DNA of 64,000 nt, taken from assembly GCF_003149375.1 (NCBI RefSeq), contig NZ_QFWH01000006.1, positions 1 through 64,000 of the forward strand, in the 5' to 3' direction. Numbering within the stretch: position 1 is the first letter of the stretch; the number at the start of each line of letters is the position of its first letter. The notes under the pieces were generated by a model, which saw nothing but the letters and a program-made list of their open reading frames with translations, ran no database searches and was not told the origin of the DNA. Below are positions 20,101-29,544 of this stretch, one piece after another. This DNA is from Vampirovibrio chlorellavorus (lineage in GTDB: Bacteria; Cyanobacteriota; Vampirovibrionia; Vampirovibrionales; Vampirovibrionaceae). Both the position numbers and the translations under genes were made by a program.

Positions 20101-20465
20101 TAGACGATTTGAGCGGCTGCACGCGCTTTGGCAGCGGGGAACTGGTTCGCCTGTATGGCGAATGGACCGCTTTCAAGCGCCAATATCCCAATGCCTTCGC
20201 CAAGGCCCTGCAAGATCCGAACCTGTTGCTCCTGAATGATCTGGAAGATCAGCTGGTGAACAGTAATGCCGCTTGTGAAGGCCCGGACAGCGTTCAGCAG
20301 GAGCTACAGCGCTTTGTGGAAAACTTCCCGAAGTCGCCTCTGACTCCTAAAATCAGGCAGCGCCTGCTTGACCTGCAACAAAAAAAGCTGGATATGAGCT
20401 TTAATCAAGGGGTTCGACACCGCTTGAAAGACGATGCCGGCGACGATAGCGATACCGGCGAGTAA
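17154..20465 (+). CDS. Giant Lys/Pro/Ala-rich exported protein with C-terminal helical domain
   Basis: A 1103-residue protein. Residues 1-36 are a signal peptide (basic start, hydrophobic core, cut near SSFA). Residues about 40-880 are low-complexity Lys/Pro/Ala/Ser/Glu sequence, strongly basic, with short repeat runs: EAKRKEAKRKEAK near residue 610, KPEKIKPEKIK near 470 and KPVDTKPVDVK near 790. Such Lys/Pro-rich tracts resemble histone H1-like or wall-spanning tails. Residues about 890-1103 form a compact, helix-rich domain containing two Cys. It matches no family I know. A likely reading is an envelope protein with a very long extended arm that could touch peptidoglycan, acidic glycan or DNA; this is inference. 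It is followed by a strong terminator. Confidence 0.78.
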   Translation: MKSVAFGFSRLLARSISLLMVTTLITGWLPSSFAVKEETAPALQSAPELDTELERLWNQSIEDPTPQKRSKPSGAASSAAIQKPVRPPAAQPTPAAAKTKPLPSTAENPVKTKAQPVQSRPAASTPAAKTGRSTPALSEKAESPETKAKTQPDQSPVSPGSTPSVPPKTKVAPPEPVKESKRPPKASPKASAPGQPKTSAQPSGSTPKPSSAASPAQLQSPAITGPAPSTGAIETHETKVKALKPEKIKKSWRKSKEKPVKAQPVASQAPKVEKAAQDPLKTPQTAQETKAVSAGAKPVSIEAKPKVLPVDSAKRPPAAPPAEAAEAKVAKPDSGTKADKSHTREEKQADEKQAHPVRQPRPKKEKATKEKIKTERPKKGRSSKDWAPIVETNPQAIQVQASPEVKELSNPAEPQAQASPPASPMTPPVAKVKPEAPAKPVKIRQKKVKPVKAQPSAAQPEIAKPENIKPEKIKPEKIKNKKIKPEIVKPETIKSEPLPPSKKRQEKHAPEKVTLPEKTSLEAEKSKVHRPEEPFSANAQPEKAAGPQAEPFPTRRDKKRKKQRAQKSRPVNPSTTPVQADSKAPALTPSTASAAQEPTPQRDRGTTPLKTAKRKEAKRKEAKRKEAKPTEAKPQEIKSQEVKSQEARLTEVKPTEAKAKAAKVKVVKAKKVRTPKPPKPSKVNPKTEEQTSPGIGTTPVAGGQPPAVKPDSPAEQSELLPPAQSAPEKSARQKSTDEKSVREKTARGKKDGKKEKIRPSKVARPAKPETPKAPPGTALNAKSAATKPVDTKPVDVKPAATKPVDAKSAALQSRPETQAGSPAQVQPPQTVPSPALPVKAESTERSTPPDAFTQAASATVLPVPPSSTMPVEVTQLAAQYLTALQQWQQSKQKESLEPVLNKGQEAARAILQRAETLTDEDFEALKKSMPGYLILHRDILVAGPDPAFFLTLATQKGKPADQAFFKLMNQTLNGYWPSTMEQLDDLSGCTRFGSGELVRLYGEWTAFKRQYPNAFAKALQDPNLLLLNDLEDQLVNSNAACEGPDSVQQELQRFVENFPKSPLTPKIRQRLLDLQQKKLDMSFNQGVRHRLKDDAGDDSDTGE

Positions 20466-20470
20466 AATAA

Positions 20471-20510
20471 AAAACACCCGCAAACAAGCGCAAACAAGAG
20501 CGGGTGTTTT
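20471..20510. terminator. Hairpin terminator
   Basis: AAAACACCCGC (20471-20481) pairs with GCGGGTGTTTT (20500-20510), an 11-bp perfect stem with a T run in the 3' arm. It ends the Lys/Pro-rich gene and may serve the convergent GNAT gene as well. Confidence 0.88.
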
Positions 20511-20546
20511 CTCAAGTCAGGGTGCTTTTGGTCAGGCTGTTAAATG

Positions 20547-21086
20547 TCAGGCCAGCACCAGGGCGGGCTTTTCCAGAGAACGCTTCATGAAAATATGGCA
20601 GCTGGCGTGGCCCGTGTTCCCCAGCCGATCTTCCAGTCGCTGGAAGCCCAGCTTCTCATACATGGCGATGGCGTTGGTCATCACGCCCACCGTTTCCAGA
20701 TACATCTGCTGGTACCCCAGGGCTTGCGCTTCCCGAAAGTTCTTTTCCAGCAATTTCCGCCCGAAACCCCGTCCCCGCAGGATGGGATGAAAGTAGACCT
20801 TTTGCAGCTCGCAAGTCTTTTCCGAGCCCGTATATCCTTTTAACGGGGCAAAGCCGCCACCCCCCAGCACGCGTCCGGTTGCCTGCTCCTGAATGACCCA
20901 ATATCCCCGATCGGGGGCTTGATGGGCGGGCTGCTGGTAGGCGGCATAGAGATCCTGCAGTTCGGGATCGGAAGAGGCGTATCCCGGCCCGACGCATTTC
21001 AGTTCGGTCAGTACCGACAGGATGACAGACTGTAGCTGAACGCTGTCCTGGGGCTCAATGGGGCGAATTTGAAACAGGGAAGACAT
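20547..21086 (-). CDS. GNAT family N-acetyltransferase
   Basis: A 179-residue acetyl-CoA-dependent transferase. The acetyl-CoA loop is seen in HPILRGRGFGRKLLEK (residues about 95-112, the R/Q-x-x-G-x-G/A pattern), followed by the usual ALGYQQMYLET strand and AMYEKLGFQRLE. The start ATG overlaps the stop of the upstream EamA gene as TGATG, so translation is probably coupled. The substrate is unknown. It could modify a small molecule exported by the neighbouring transporter, but this is inference from coupling only. Confidence 0.9.
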   Translation of the reverse strand: MSSLFQIRPIEPQDSVQLQSVILSVLTELKCVGPGYASSDPELQDLYAAYQQPAHQAPDRGYWVIQEQATGRVLGGGGFAPLKGYTGSEKTCELQKVYFHPILRGRGFGRKLLEKNFREAQALGYQQMYLETVGVMTNAIAMYEKLGFQRLEDRLGNTGHASCHIFMKRSLEKPALVLA

Positions 21087-22048
21087 CAGGATGTAGCAAC
21101 CTCCAATTCATTGGGGACGGGGGAAGTAGAGACGGGCTTATTGGCCCAGGGCCGATTCATGAGTTGCACCAGAGCCACGCCACACAAAATAACCACGGCG
21201 CCCAGCACCATGGTGGAGGTCACGGCCTCGTGCAGGAACAGGGCCCCGAACACCACCGTCAGAACCGGGGTGACGTAGGCAAAGGTACTGGAGACCGAGA
21301 CCGGCAGTTTTTTGAGGGCGAACAGATAGCAGGGAGTGGCCAGCATGGTGCCAAAAACAATCAGGTACAACAAGGCCAGTACGGACGTGCGGGTGGGCTG
21401 CCAATGCCCCCACCATTCGGGTGCGGTCCAGAAGCAGACGGGAATGAGCAGAAGCCCCGCAGCCAGGTTTTGCAGGCCCACGGCCATAAAAAGGGAATCT
21501 CCGGTGGGGTTCCGGCGGGCGTATACCGAGCCCACCGCCCAGCAGAAGGTCATTAAGGCCAGGCCAGCCATGCACCACCAAAAGGTCGTGGTGACCGCCA
21601 GCGGATGGGTCAGCTGTGGAAACAGCAAAATCACCATACCCAGAAAGCCAATGACAATGCCCAGCCAGGACAGTCCCGAGATCCGTTCCCGGGGTGGCAC
21701 CAGGGCCGATAACAGGGTCATCCACAAGGGGGTGGTGGCCACCAGCACGCTGCCGAAACCGGTCGCCACGTACTTGACCGTCCAGCAAACAATGGAGTTT
21801 CCGGCGAAAAATAGTAAAAATCCTGTCATGGCGTGAATTTTAAGGTTCCGCTTGCCGGGTAGCAATTCCCCTCGCAGCAAGGCAATGGCCACCATCAGAC
21901 CACCGGCAATCAGGAAACGGACGCACGGCAGCAAGGCCGACGGAATGCTGTCCACGCCCAGCCGAATGGCGCCACTTGTGGTTCCCCAGATTAAATAAAC
22001 AGCCAACAAGGCCGCATACGGTTTCCAGGAGTAGTCACGTTGAAGCAT
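21086..22048 (-). CDS. EamA/DMT-family inner-membrane transporter
   Basis: About 320 residues with ten hydrophobic segments in two homologous halves, as in drug/metabolite (EamA, RhaT-like) exporters. Typical signatures are LIWGTTSGAIRLG in the first helix and the second-half AYVTPVLTVVFGALFLHEAV. Family members export amino acids, purines or small metabolites. ATG 22048 is preferred over TTG 22069, which has no ribosome site. A good promoter lies upstream at 22202-22230, and the GNAT gene overlaps its end. Confidence 0.9.
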   Translation of the reverse strand: MLQRDYSWKPYAALLAVYLIWGTTSGAIRLGVDSIPSALLPCVRFLIAGGLMVAIALLRGELLPGKRNLKIHAMTGFLLFFAGNSIVCWTVKYVATGFGSVLVATTPLWMTLLSALVPPRERISGLSWLGIVIGFLGMVILLFPQLTHPLAVTTTFWWCMAGLALMTFCWAVGSVYARRNPTGDSLFMAVGLQNLAAGLLLIPVCFWTAPEWWGHWQPTRTSVLALLYLIVFGTMLATPCYLFALKKLPVSVSSTFAYVTPVLTVVFGALFLHEAVTSTMVLGAVVILCGVALVQLMNRPWANKPVSTSPVPNELEVATS

Positions 22049-22201
22049 GGGAATCGTTTTCCAAAACAAAATTACTGGTGGGAACAGTGAGAAATCGTGA
22101 GAGAGATATTGTTAAAAAGTCAGGGATGAAATTGGTGAGAGGGTGAGGAACTTGAGAAATCTGTCTGTAACAGTGAATCGCAAAAATAAAACCTGAACCT
22201 T

Positions 22202-22230
22202 ATTATAAGTTGCGCACCCGGTTTGTCCAA
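22202..22230 (-). promoter_or_regulatory. Promoter of the EamA-GNAT operon
   Basis: On the minus strand TTGGAC (22225-22230) and TATAAT (22202-22207) are separated by exactly 17 bp. This leaves a leader of roughly 150 nt. The rest of the gap 22049-22527 holds no supported gene; a plus-strand TATAAT at 22338-22343 may belong to the next gene. Confidence 0.65.
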
Positions 22231-22527
22231 GCATGAGCCGATGGCCAATTTCAGGCTGATTTTTCTGGCGAATGTGATCCGTTTCTGATGGGTTCCTCTG
22301 ATAAATCTGGGGGAGGGAGAAAGATTGAGACGCCCGTTATAATAAAACGAGAGAATATCCCTTGGCCACACGTTTGTCAGACTGCGTTCCGCTCAGGCAA
22401 TCCGGGGAAATACTTCTGGCAAGGTTTGCCCACGCCGTCTTTCTAACTCGCTTTACTTAAACCGTGACAAATGTGGCGCCAAGCGATACTTCCCTAAAAT
22501 CTCTTCCCAGACAGAGGAGTCCCATTG

Positions 22528-22962
22528 ATGTTGTTGACTTGTAAGCCTGTTAACGCCCGGATTCTGGCACTGCTCATCATCCTGTCGGGTCTGCTTTGTG
22601 GCAGGGTCAGTCATGCCCAGGAGAGCAACCTGGTGGAACTGAACCGCTCCAGTTATGGCAGCCGGTTTTATATGGACAAGAATACCATTCAGGCGGCGGG
22701 AGACGGCACGCTCCGATACAGGGTGATTGAGCTGCAACCCGGTCAGAGTAAGCCAGGGCGGGTGAATCAGAGTGAAGTGGACTGCAATACCGGGCAATTA
22801 AAGTCCTCCATGTCATCCTGGGAGGAAAGCAGCGACGGAAAGCAAAGCAATCCCTTGCCCGGGCCCAGTCGCCCCGTGAAAATTTCCAGTTATTCAAGCA
22901 CGCATGCCATTTTTAAAAACATTTGCAACCAGTATGCCCCGGAGGCCAAAGGGAGCTGGTAA
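22528..22962 (+). CDS. Small exported protein, possibly adhesin E-like
   Basis: A 144-residue secreted protein. Residues 1-31 are a signal peptide with cleavage after SHA. The mature part, with GSRFYMDKNTIQ near residue 50 and one Cys pair, weakly resembles the surface-adhesin E family, which carries a similar Tyr/Asp-x-x-Ile pattern. ATG 22528 has GAGGAG eight bases upstream; the TTG at 22525 would be too close. A short hairpin AAAGGG/CCCTTT overlaps the stop. The family call is tentative. Confidence 0.7.
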   Translation: MLLTCKPVNARILALLIILSGLLCGRVSHAQESNLVELNRSSYGSRFYMDKNTIQAAGDGTLRYRVIELQPGQSKPGRVNQSEVDCNTGQLKSSMSSWEESSDGKQSNPLPGPSRPVKISSYSSTHAIFKNICNQYAPEAKGSW

Positions 22963-23006
22963 CCCCTTTCGGAGAATCCATCTGCGCAAGGCGCGATACG
23001 GGGGCT

Positions 23007-23609
23007 TTACTTGTATTCCCGCTCCCGAACCCACTTGGTGGAAATCCACTTCTCCCCGGCGATGACCGGTAAAGATGCGTGCAGGGTTTTGCGATCGACC
23101 TCCCCTTCCTGCGTCACGTTTATAAACAGCAGCGCACTGCCCTTTTGGGGACGTACCCGGATGTCCAGCTCCGGGAAGTGGGTCTCTCCGCCCTCTTCCA
23201 CATCGTTCAGGTAGAGAATGCAAGTGGCTACCCGTTGCCCGCCAGAGGCCATAACGGTCGCTGACCCTTTCAGGTTGGGATCGAAAAAGTCAAAATGCGG
23301 GCGATATTCCTGTCCCACACTGTAGTTGAGTACCTGCAGCCCTTCTCCATTTTCCACCGGTAGGCCCAGTAACAGGGCAATACGATCCTCAATGCCGGTA
23401 ATCGTGGGCGTTTCCCGAATCATGAAATACGTGCTGGTACTGCTGCGGGCTTCCACCAGGATAAATTCCCCGGTTTCCGGGTCCACCGTGGTGGAAGGCG
23501 CAATCTTGGGCCGGGCCCGCTCTATTAGATGGGCGCATTCCTCGTCGCTTAAAAAATTCGGCAACGTTAAAATGCGGGGTTGGACGGATAATTCTACGAT
23601 ATCGAACAT
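23007..23609 (-). CDS. 2-oxoglutarate/Fe(II) dioxygenase, prolyl 4-hydroxylase-like
   Basis: A 200-residue oxygenase of the P4H alpha-subunit type. The iron ligands are visible: HFDFF (H-x-D) near residue 107 and the distal His in TLHASLPV near 178, followed by the 2-oxoglutarate-binding Lys in GEKWISTKW. The N-terminal LPNFLSDEECAHLIE segment is typical. ATG 23609 is preceded by AGGAG at six bases; the longer frame to 23636 lacks a ribosome site. Bacterial homologues hydroxylate proline in proteins or free substrates. Proline-rich proteins are abundant in this window (5672, 17154, 47288, 49355) and are conceivable substrates, which is inference. Confidence 0.92.
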   Translation of the reverse strand: MFDIVELSVQPRILTLPNFLSDEECAHLIERARPKIAPSTTVDPETGEFILVEARSSTSTYFMIRETPTITGIEDRIALLLGLPVENGEGLQVLNYSVGQEYRPHFDFFDPNLKGSATVMASGGQRVATCILYLNDVEEGGETHFPELDIRVRPQKGSALLFINVTQEGEVDRKTLHASLPVIAGEKWISTKWVREREYK

Positions 23610-23720
23610 GCCGGGCTCCTGGGTCGAACATACCAAACCCTGAGGGTCAGGGAGCCGCTAATGCCTGGGTACGGCAATGGCGCATCCCTGGGCTACGGGG
23701 CTGACCTTCATTATAACGCC

Positions 23721-24761
23721 CTAATAACTCGTTAGTATTTCCAGAATCCTGTGGGTGCCCCCACCGTCCACCAGTCGCAGTCCGTTATCCGTATAAGACT
23801 TGAGCAAAGCGGGGTTGCGGGCAAACGTCAGCACTGTCTGGGCAATTTGTTCAGGCGATATAGTGCCGGTGGTGCCCAGATAGAGCTGAGCCCCGGCGTC
23901 CGCCACCTCCTGACTGATTTGTCGCTGGTTGTCGGCCACGGCAATCACAATGGCGGGCAACCCCAGACAGAGACGTTCCCAGGTGGTGGTACCTCCCGCG
24001 CCAATGGCCAGGTCGGCCTCAGCCATCAGCCGGGCCATATGCGGGGTCTGGCAGTGAAAATGCCAACCGGGCTGATTCTGGCAGCGGGCCTCGATGTCTT
24101 CTCGGGCCGGATTGCTGGCCCCCACGATCACATCCACGATACAGCCGGGCAGGGATAAACCCGACAGGGCCTCCAGCACGTTCAGGGTTTCCCCGGTGGG
24201 ATCGCTGCCGCCAAAGCAAACCTGAATGCGTTTTAAAGCGGCTTGCTGCCGTCGTCCGCTGGCCAGTAGTTCGGCGCGTGTGGCGGAAAATTCGGGGCGC
24301 AGCAGGGCAAACCGGGGGCCCAGCAAACACTGGGCGGTGGGCGGGATCAACCCCTGATAGCGATCCTGTGGCCGGGTAAAATAGTTTTGATCCAGTAACA
24401 CATCGCAGTGGTGAGGCCGATCGGCCAGATCGTCAATGACCAGTATCTTCCCCACTCCGTCCCGCAGGGAGCCTTCCCAGGCGGCATCCAGTTGATAATG
24501 ATCCACCACTACCCAGTCCGGGCGGGTTTGTCGCAGATACTGAAGGAGACGGGGTGGACTCGCAGCCGGATCGTTATCCTCCCAGGTCAGCAGCGCAAAG
24601 CCTTGCTCGGCAATCCAGCGGTTCATATCACCGGGCAGATGCCGGCAGGCAAAGGTGATCGCCATGCCCGCCTGGGCCAGACGCTGGGCCAGGGTCAGGC
24701 AACGTACCACATGGCCAGTTCCCGTGGCCACGGAAGCATCGGCCCGGAACAGGACCTTCAT
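23721..24761 (-). CDS. pseG: UDP-2,4-diacetamido-2,4,6-trideoxy-altropyranose hydrolase (PseG)
   Basis: Fourth step of CMP-pseudaminic acid synthesis: removes UDP from the diacetamido sugar before condensation with phosphoenolpyruvate. The fold is GT-B, MurG-like. Seen are ATGTGHVVRCLTLAQRL with the catalytic His near residue 17, FGGSDPTGETLN near 180 and the nucleotide-binding AIGAGGTTTWERLCLGLP near 255. At 346 residues it has normal length. It lies 27 bp downstream of an aldo/keto reductase gene and close to the divergent pseB. The remaining pathway genes (pseC, pseH, pseI, pseF) are not in this window. Confidence 0.93.
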   Translation of the reverse strand: MKVLFRADASVATGTGHVVRCLTLAQRLAQAGMAITFACRHLPGDMNRWIAEQGFALLTWEDNDPAASPPRLLQYLRQTRPDWVVVDHYQLDAAWEGSLRDGVGKILVIDDLADRPHHCDVLLDQNYFTRPQDRYQGLIPPTAQCLLGPRFALLRPEFSATRAELLASGRRQQAALKRIQVCFGGSDPTGETLNVLEALSGLSLPGCIVDVIVGASNPAREDIEARCQNQPGWHFHCQTPHMARLMAEADLAIGAGGTTTWERLCLGLPAIVIAVADNQRQISQEVADAGAQLYLGTTGTISPEQIAQTVLTFARNPALLKSYTDNGLRLVDGGGTHRILEILTSY

Positions 24762-24788
24762 CGTACAGTCTCCATCATGAGGGCGGGC

Positions 24789-25664
24789 CTATTCATACAG
24801 GTTCCATTGCAAGGGGTCCACAAAACGGCTGTCATTGCTGGCAAAGGGGAAAAAATCATCCGTGGCCACGCCGGGCAGTATGGCGGCTACCATCTCGCTG
24901 AGTTGATCCCTGCTTTGCACCCCGATTAAAGCGTAATCGATCTGGGGTAAGGCGGTGACAAAATTCAAGGCCCCTTCCAGCGGGGTGAGTCCTTCTTTCA
25001 CCAAAAACTCGTGATACTGGGCCATCCGCTTTTTCAGGGGCCAAAACCAGGGGTGCAGGTGGAGGGGATCCAGCAGTACCCCCTGCAAAAAAACGTCTCT
25101 GGCGTGTATCTCGATTTGCCTGTTTTTTAGCAGGCTTAAATGACCGTTGTGCAAAAAACGCTGATCCAGCACATTGAGTGGTAACTGGACAATATCGGGC
25201 TGGCAGTGTTGGAGCAACCAGTCCAGCGCTTCGGGCTGAGACACGGAAAAAGCCGTTTTTTCAATCAGTTGCTGTTTTTTCAAAGCCTCCAGCCGATGAA
25301 TCAGGCGCTCTCCCTGCCGGTTCATCACAGCGAGAGACAGTCCGGTTTTCAGGGCGTAAAGGCGGGGCTGGGACAAGGCCTGCAGGGTGTCTATCAACCC
25401 CTGTTCCAGTTGATCGGCATACGAGCTGACCCCGGGTTCGGCAGAGTGCAGATAGGGCCTGACCACCAGTTTGAAAGGGGCTTTTTCGGGCAAACAACGC
25501 CCCACCACGGACAAGCTGTCCTCCTGTTCGGCGGCGGCATCCAGCAAGCCAATACCGGCCTGCCCGGCCAGGTTTAAAATCTCCCGAACGGATTCCAGCG
25601 GCACCGACGCGGCGTGCTTTCCGTTTTGCGCGGTCAATGCCACGGTGCCCAGGGCCAGCTTCAT
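24789..25664 (-). CDS. Aldo/keto reductase-like protein
   Basis: A 291-residue TIM-barrel protein. The start KLALGTVALTAQNG, the segment IGLLDAAAEQEDSLSVVGRCL and the late ALIGVQSRDQLSEMV fit aldo/keto reductases found in nucleotide-sugar and spore-coat polysaccharide clusters. The classical Tyr/Lys/His active-site residues are not obvious by eye, so it could be a non-canonical member. It sits between pseG (27 bp downstream) and divergent pseB, suggesting a role in modifying the pseudaminic or related acid. TATAAC five bases before ATG 25664 could give a near-leaderless mRNA. Confidence 0.78.
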   Translation of the reverse strand: MKLALGTVALTAQNGKHAASVPLESVREILNLAGQAGIGLLDAAAEQEDSLSVVGRCLPEKAPFKLVVRPYLHSAEPGVSSYADQLEQGLIDTLQALSQPRLYALKTGLSLAVMNRQGERLIHRLEALKKQQLIEKTAFSVSQPEALDWLLQHCQPDIVQLPLNVLDQRFLHNGHLSLLKNRQIEIHARDVFLQGVLLDPLHLHPWFWPLKKRMAQYHEFLVKEGLTPLEGALNFVTALPQIDYALIGVQSRDQLSEMVAAILPGVATDDFFPFASNDSRFVDPLQWNLYE

Positions 25665-26972
<1,308 letters not shown>

Positions 26973-27170
26973 TCAGGCACCTTCCTTCAGGGAAACGCGC
27001 TGTTAGCCTCTTGGTAAAAACTCACGTCCGCTTTGTCTACCTTTGTGTAATTTTGCCCAAACCATCGGGGGGAGGGCTCAGCGGCGGATTCCTTTAAACG
27101 CAGGAGGCTGGCCTTCTGGAAATGGCGCACAATAAATTTATCGAAGGCAATCCAAAAAAGAGTTCAACTT

Positions 27171-27464
27171 ATGAGCAGAGAAACCGTTTCCCTGTTGGTT
27201 TTCAGTGTGCTGGCCATTGTAGGGGTAACCGCATCTTATCAGTGGATGGAAGCGCACAGCACCCTGGATGCAGGGGAGGCCTGGCGGCAGGTGCGGCCTG
27301 CCGCTCAGCATCTCAGTCAGCAAAAAAAGTCCTCTCTGCGTTTAACGCAAATGACACCACCCACGGGCGCCAATACAAACTGGGATTTTGAATTTCATAC
27401 CGCTTCCCGTCAAAAGGTTCATATTCTGGTGCGAGAAAACGGGACGGCTTTGGCGGTTCAGTGA
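27171..27464 (+). CDS. Small membrane-anchored protein
   Basis: A 97-residue protein. A hydrophobic helix (residues about 5-22, LLVFSVLAIVGVTASY) is followed by a soluble tail that is rich in Gln, Thr and basic residues and ends in a short beta-like segment. AAAAAGAG lies upstream of ATG 27171. A frame that starts at 27122 in another phase is a shadow. Its place before the PilP-like and secretin genes makes a pilus- or secretion-linked role possible, but no motif proves it. Confidence 0.62.
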   Translation: MSRETVSLLVFSVLAIVGVTASYQWMEAHSTLDAGEAWRQVRPAAQHLSQQKKSSLRLTQMTPPTGANTNWDFEFHTASRQKVHILVRENGTALAVQ

Positions 27465-27834
27465 TTTTTCTCCTACGGGTAGTGGGGTGCCGCAACCGAT
27501 TGTATTGAGAATGGCCTGGGCCTGATCTTTGCTAATTGGAGCCGGACCTGCGTTTTCAGCCATAGCGCTCTGCAAAGTCCTATGGATAGATGAGTTGATT
27601 TAATGGCTAAAACGATATTCTGAACAATGAGGCCCTGTGTATCAGTGACTGTATATTCCAGTGGCTTCATTAGAGAAAACGGCTCCTGAAAAATGGTGGT
27701 TGTTAAACGCGTTTATCAACCTCATGCCAGTAATCAGGCAAGCGCCGGACAGGAACGCATTGGAAGAGTCGGACTGGAAAAATCTGACACGGGAAAAATC
27801 TGACACGGGAAAAATCTGAAAGGTAAAAAGCATT
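27465..27834 (+). other. Intergenic region with 16-bp tandem repeat
   Basis: This 370-bp region has no supported gene. GGAAAAATCTGACACG is repeated at 27776, 27792 and, changed at its end, at 27808. The last unit supplies the AAAGG ribosome site of the PilP-like gene at 27835. A 65-codon minus-strand frame at 27473-27670 was not accepted. Confidence 0.6.
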
Positions 27835-29439
27835 ATGCTGAGTGAACATTCAGGGAAGAGAATGGGCGGCACCCATCCGCAGGAAGCGATGACTTCTGAA
27901 GGCATGGAGATTGAAACCCTTAAAGCCGCTTACTGGTCAGCTGTGGCCGCATCTGGGCATACGGTTTTTTCAGCGCCTGCCAGTCACAACCCGATGACTG
28001 ACCAGACCTCGACCTCACTGAGCGCCCAAAAAATGGGGGCCTCATCCCCCCTGTCATCCACCTCGCCTTCTCAGTGGCTGCTGGTGTCAGAGTCCAAAAG
28101 CTTTCGCCGATTGGGTCAATCCCTGCCGGAGCCCGCCCGCTTACCGGCTGATGGATTTAATGCCGATGGTTTCAATCAGCATTCGCAGCGTGGGCAGGAC
28201 CCGCACAGCCAGTTGCCAGACGTGTATCGGGCCACTTTAAAGCCCATCGTAAAGTCTACCGGATCGATCAACGAAAAAAATCAGACGTCAGAAAACCCGA
28301 CTGAGACAAAAATGACTCAGGCAAATCTGACGCCAGAAAGAACGATGGTTTCCCGGGCGGATGTGGCCAGCAGCTTTTGGGAGCAGTATGAAGGCCCGCA
28401 AACGAAGCAGGCTATCCCCGAGGGATCGGAAACCGGCTCTTCACTGGCAGAAGAACAACCCGATCCGCTGGACTGGGTGGAAATGTCGGCGCGTCTTGAT
28501 CAGGGTTTTTGGGACAACGACTCCTCCCCGCTCAAGAATCACTGGACATCCAAGTTGTTAAACAACCCCAGAATGGTGGCCGCCCTGATTGGGTTATGTT
28601 TGCTGGGCTCATCGCTTTACGCGGGGCTTGGGTATTGGTGGCTAACCTCTGTTAGTCTGTCGCATGCCGCGGAACCTGAAAATGGAAAATCCCCGGTCCC
28701 GTCACGCCACAGTGACTTGCTTAATATTCAAACCCTGCAGGAGCAATGGCCCAAACAGAAGCCCGCGGGAAAATTGGATCCCGATGAGCGTCTCATCGCC
28801 CAAGCAGCCCCTGCCCAGAGCTTTGGCAAGGTGGATACCGCGGAAAGCATTCCGGGCTTGAGTGGACGGCCTGACCCGTTTTCTCCCCTGATTCAGGAGA
28901 CCAACGGCGCGTTCATCGTCCCGGCTGAAAGTCAGGATGCCCTGACGGGCGTCCAGTACACCGGGTTTATTGGCGGGGCCAATAGCAAGAGCAAGATCGC
29001 CATTATCAAGGTTGCAGACGTCAATCCCGCGGTTGCCCCCAAAACACTGTTCAAAAAAGCGGGTGAATCATTTTACGTGAACGGGCAGCGTATTTACCTG
29101 ACCGCCATTGGCAAGACCGGTTTGAGTCTGCAGCTCAACGGGGAAAATCGCACATTGGGTCTGAATCCCTACAAGGTTGTGGTCAATGCGACCACGACCA
29201 GCGGTACGAACCTCACCGCCGGTAATGCGGGCAATGGCATGGTGGGTGGCACCGCTCCGGTGGACACTGCGTCCGTCAGCAGCCCCGCTGCCACTGGATC
29301 AGCCAGTTCTTTCGCAAACCCCTTCGCGCTGGAAGTCACGGGTACAAGGCCCCCCAACAACAGTGCCACGATTGGCAGCACCCCGGGCAGTGCGGCTGTG
29401 AGTACCGGGAATGGCATTAACATCAATCTGGAAGAGTAA
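27835..29439 (+). CDS. PilP/GspC-like secretin-associated inner-membrane protein
   Basis: A 534-residue protein. Residues 1-235 are polar and low-complexity, probably cytoplasmic. A single transmembrane segment lies at about 243-264 (ALIGLCLLGSSLYAGLGYWW). The periplasmic part contains SGRPDPFSPL near residue 341, the Arg-Pro-Asp-Pro-Phe motif of PilP/GspC lipoprotein-like domains, then a small beta domain (about 370-445) in which the sequence LTAIGKTGLSLQLNG fits the HR/PilP fold. The C-terminal 90 residues are Ala/Gly/Thr/Ser-rich and disordered. Such proteins couple the inner-membrane platform to the secretin. Two secretin genes follow directly. The usual pilM, pilN and pilO are not adjacent here. 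Confidence 0.78.
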   Translation: MLSEHSGKRMGGTHPQEAMTSEGMEIETLKAAYWSAVAASGHTVFSAPASHNPMTDQTSTSLSAQKMGASSPLSSTSPSQWLLVSESKSFRRLGQSLPEPARLPADGFNADGFNQHSQRGQDPHSQLPDVYRATLKPIVKSTGSINEKNQTSENPTETKMTQANLTPERTMVSRADVASSFWEQYEGPQTKQAIPEGSETGSSLAEEQPDPLDWVEMSARLDQGFWDNDSSPLKNHWTSKLLNNPRMVAALIGLCLLGSSLYAGLGYWWLTSVSLSHAAEPENGKSPVPSRHSDLLNIQTLQEQWPKQKPAGKLDPDERLIAQAAPAQSFGKVDTAESIPGLSGRPDPFSPLIQETNGAFIVPAESQDALTGVQYTGFIGGANSKSKIAIIKVADVNPAVAPKTLFKKAGESFYVNGQRIYLTAIGKTGLSLQLNGENRTLGLNPYKVVVNATTTSGTNLTAGNAGNGMVGGTAPVDTASVSSPAATGSASSFANPFALEVTGTRPPNNSATIGSTPGSAAVSTGNGININLEE

Positions 29440-29544
29440 GGCTGCGTTGTGTTTTAACCCTTCTGCCCGAAGGCATTTCCGTTTGGGCAGAGACCGTGTT
29501 CAAAATTTCCTGGAGTCGAGTTGAGATATGAGAGGCAACCAATC

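Noticed and set aside
27473-27670. 65-codon minus-strand gene
   Set aside because: A weak AGGAG exists upstream, but there is no recognisable sequence feature and no terminator; not convincing.
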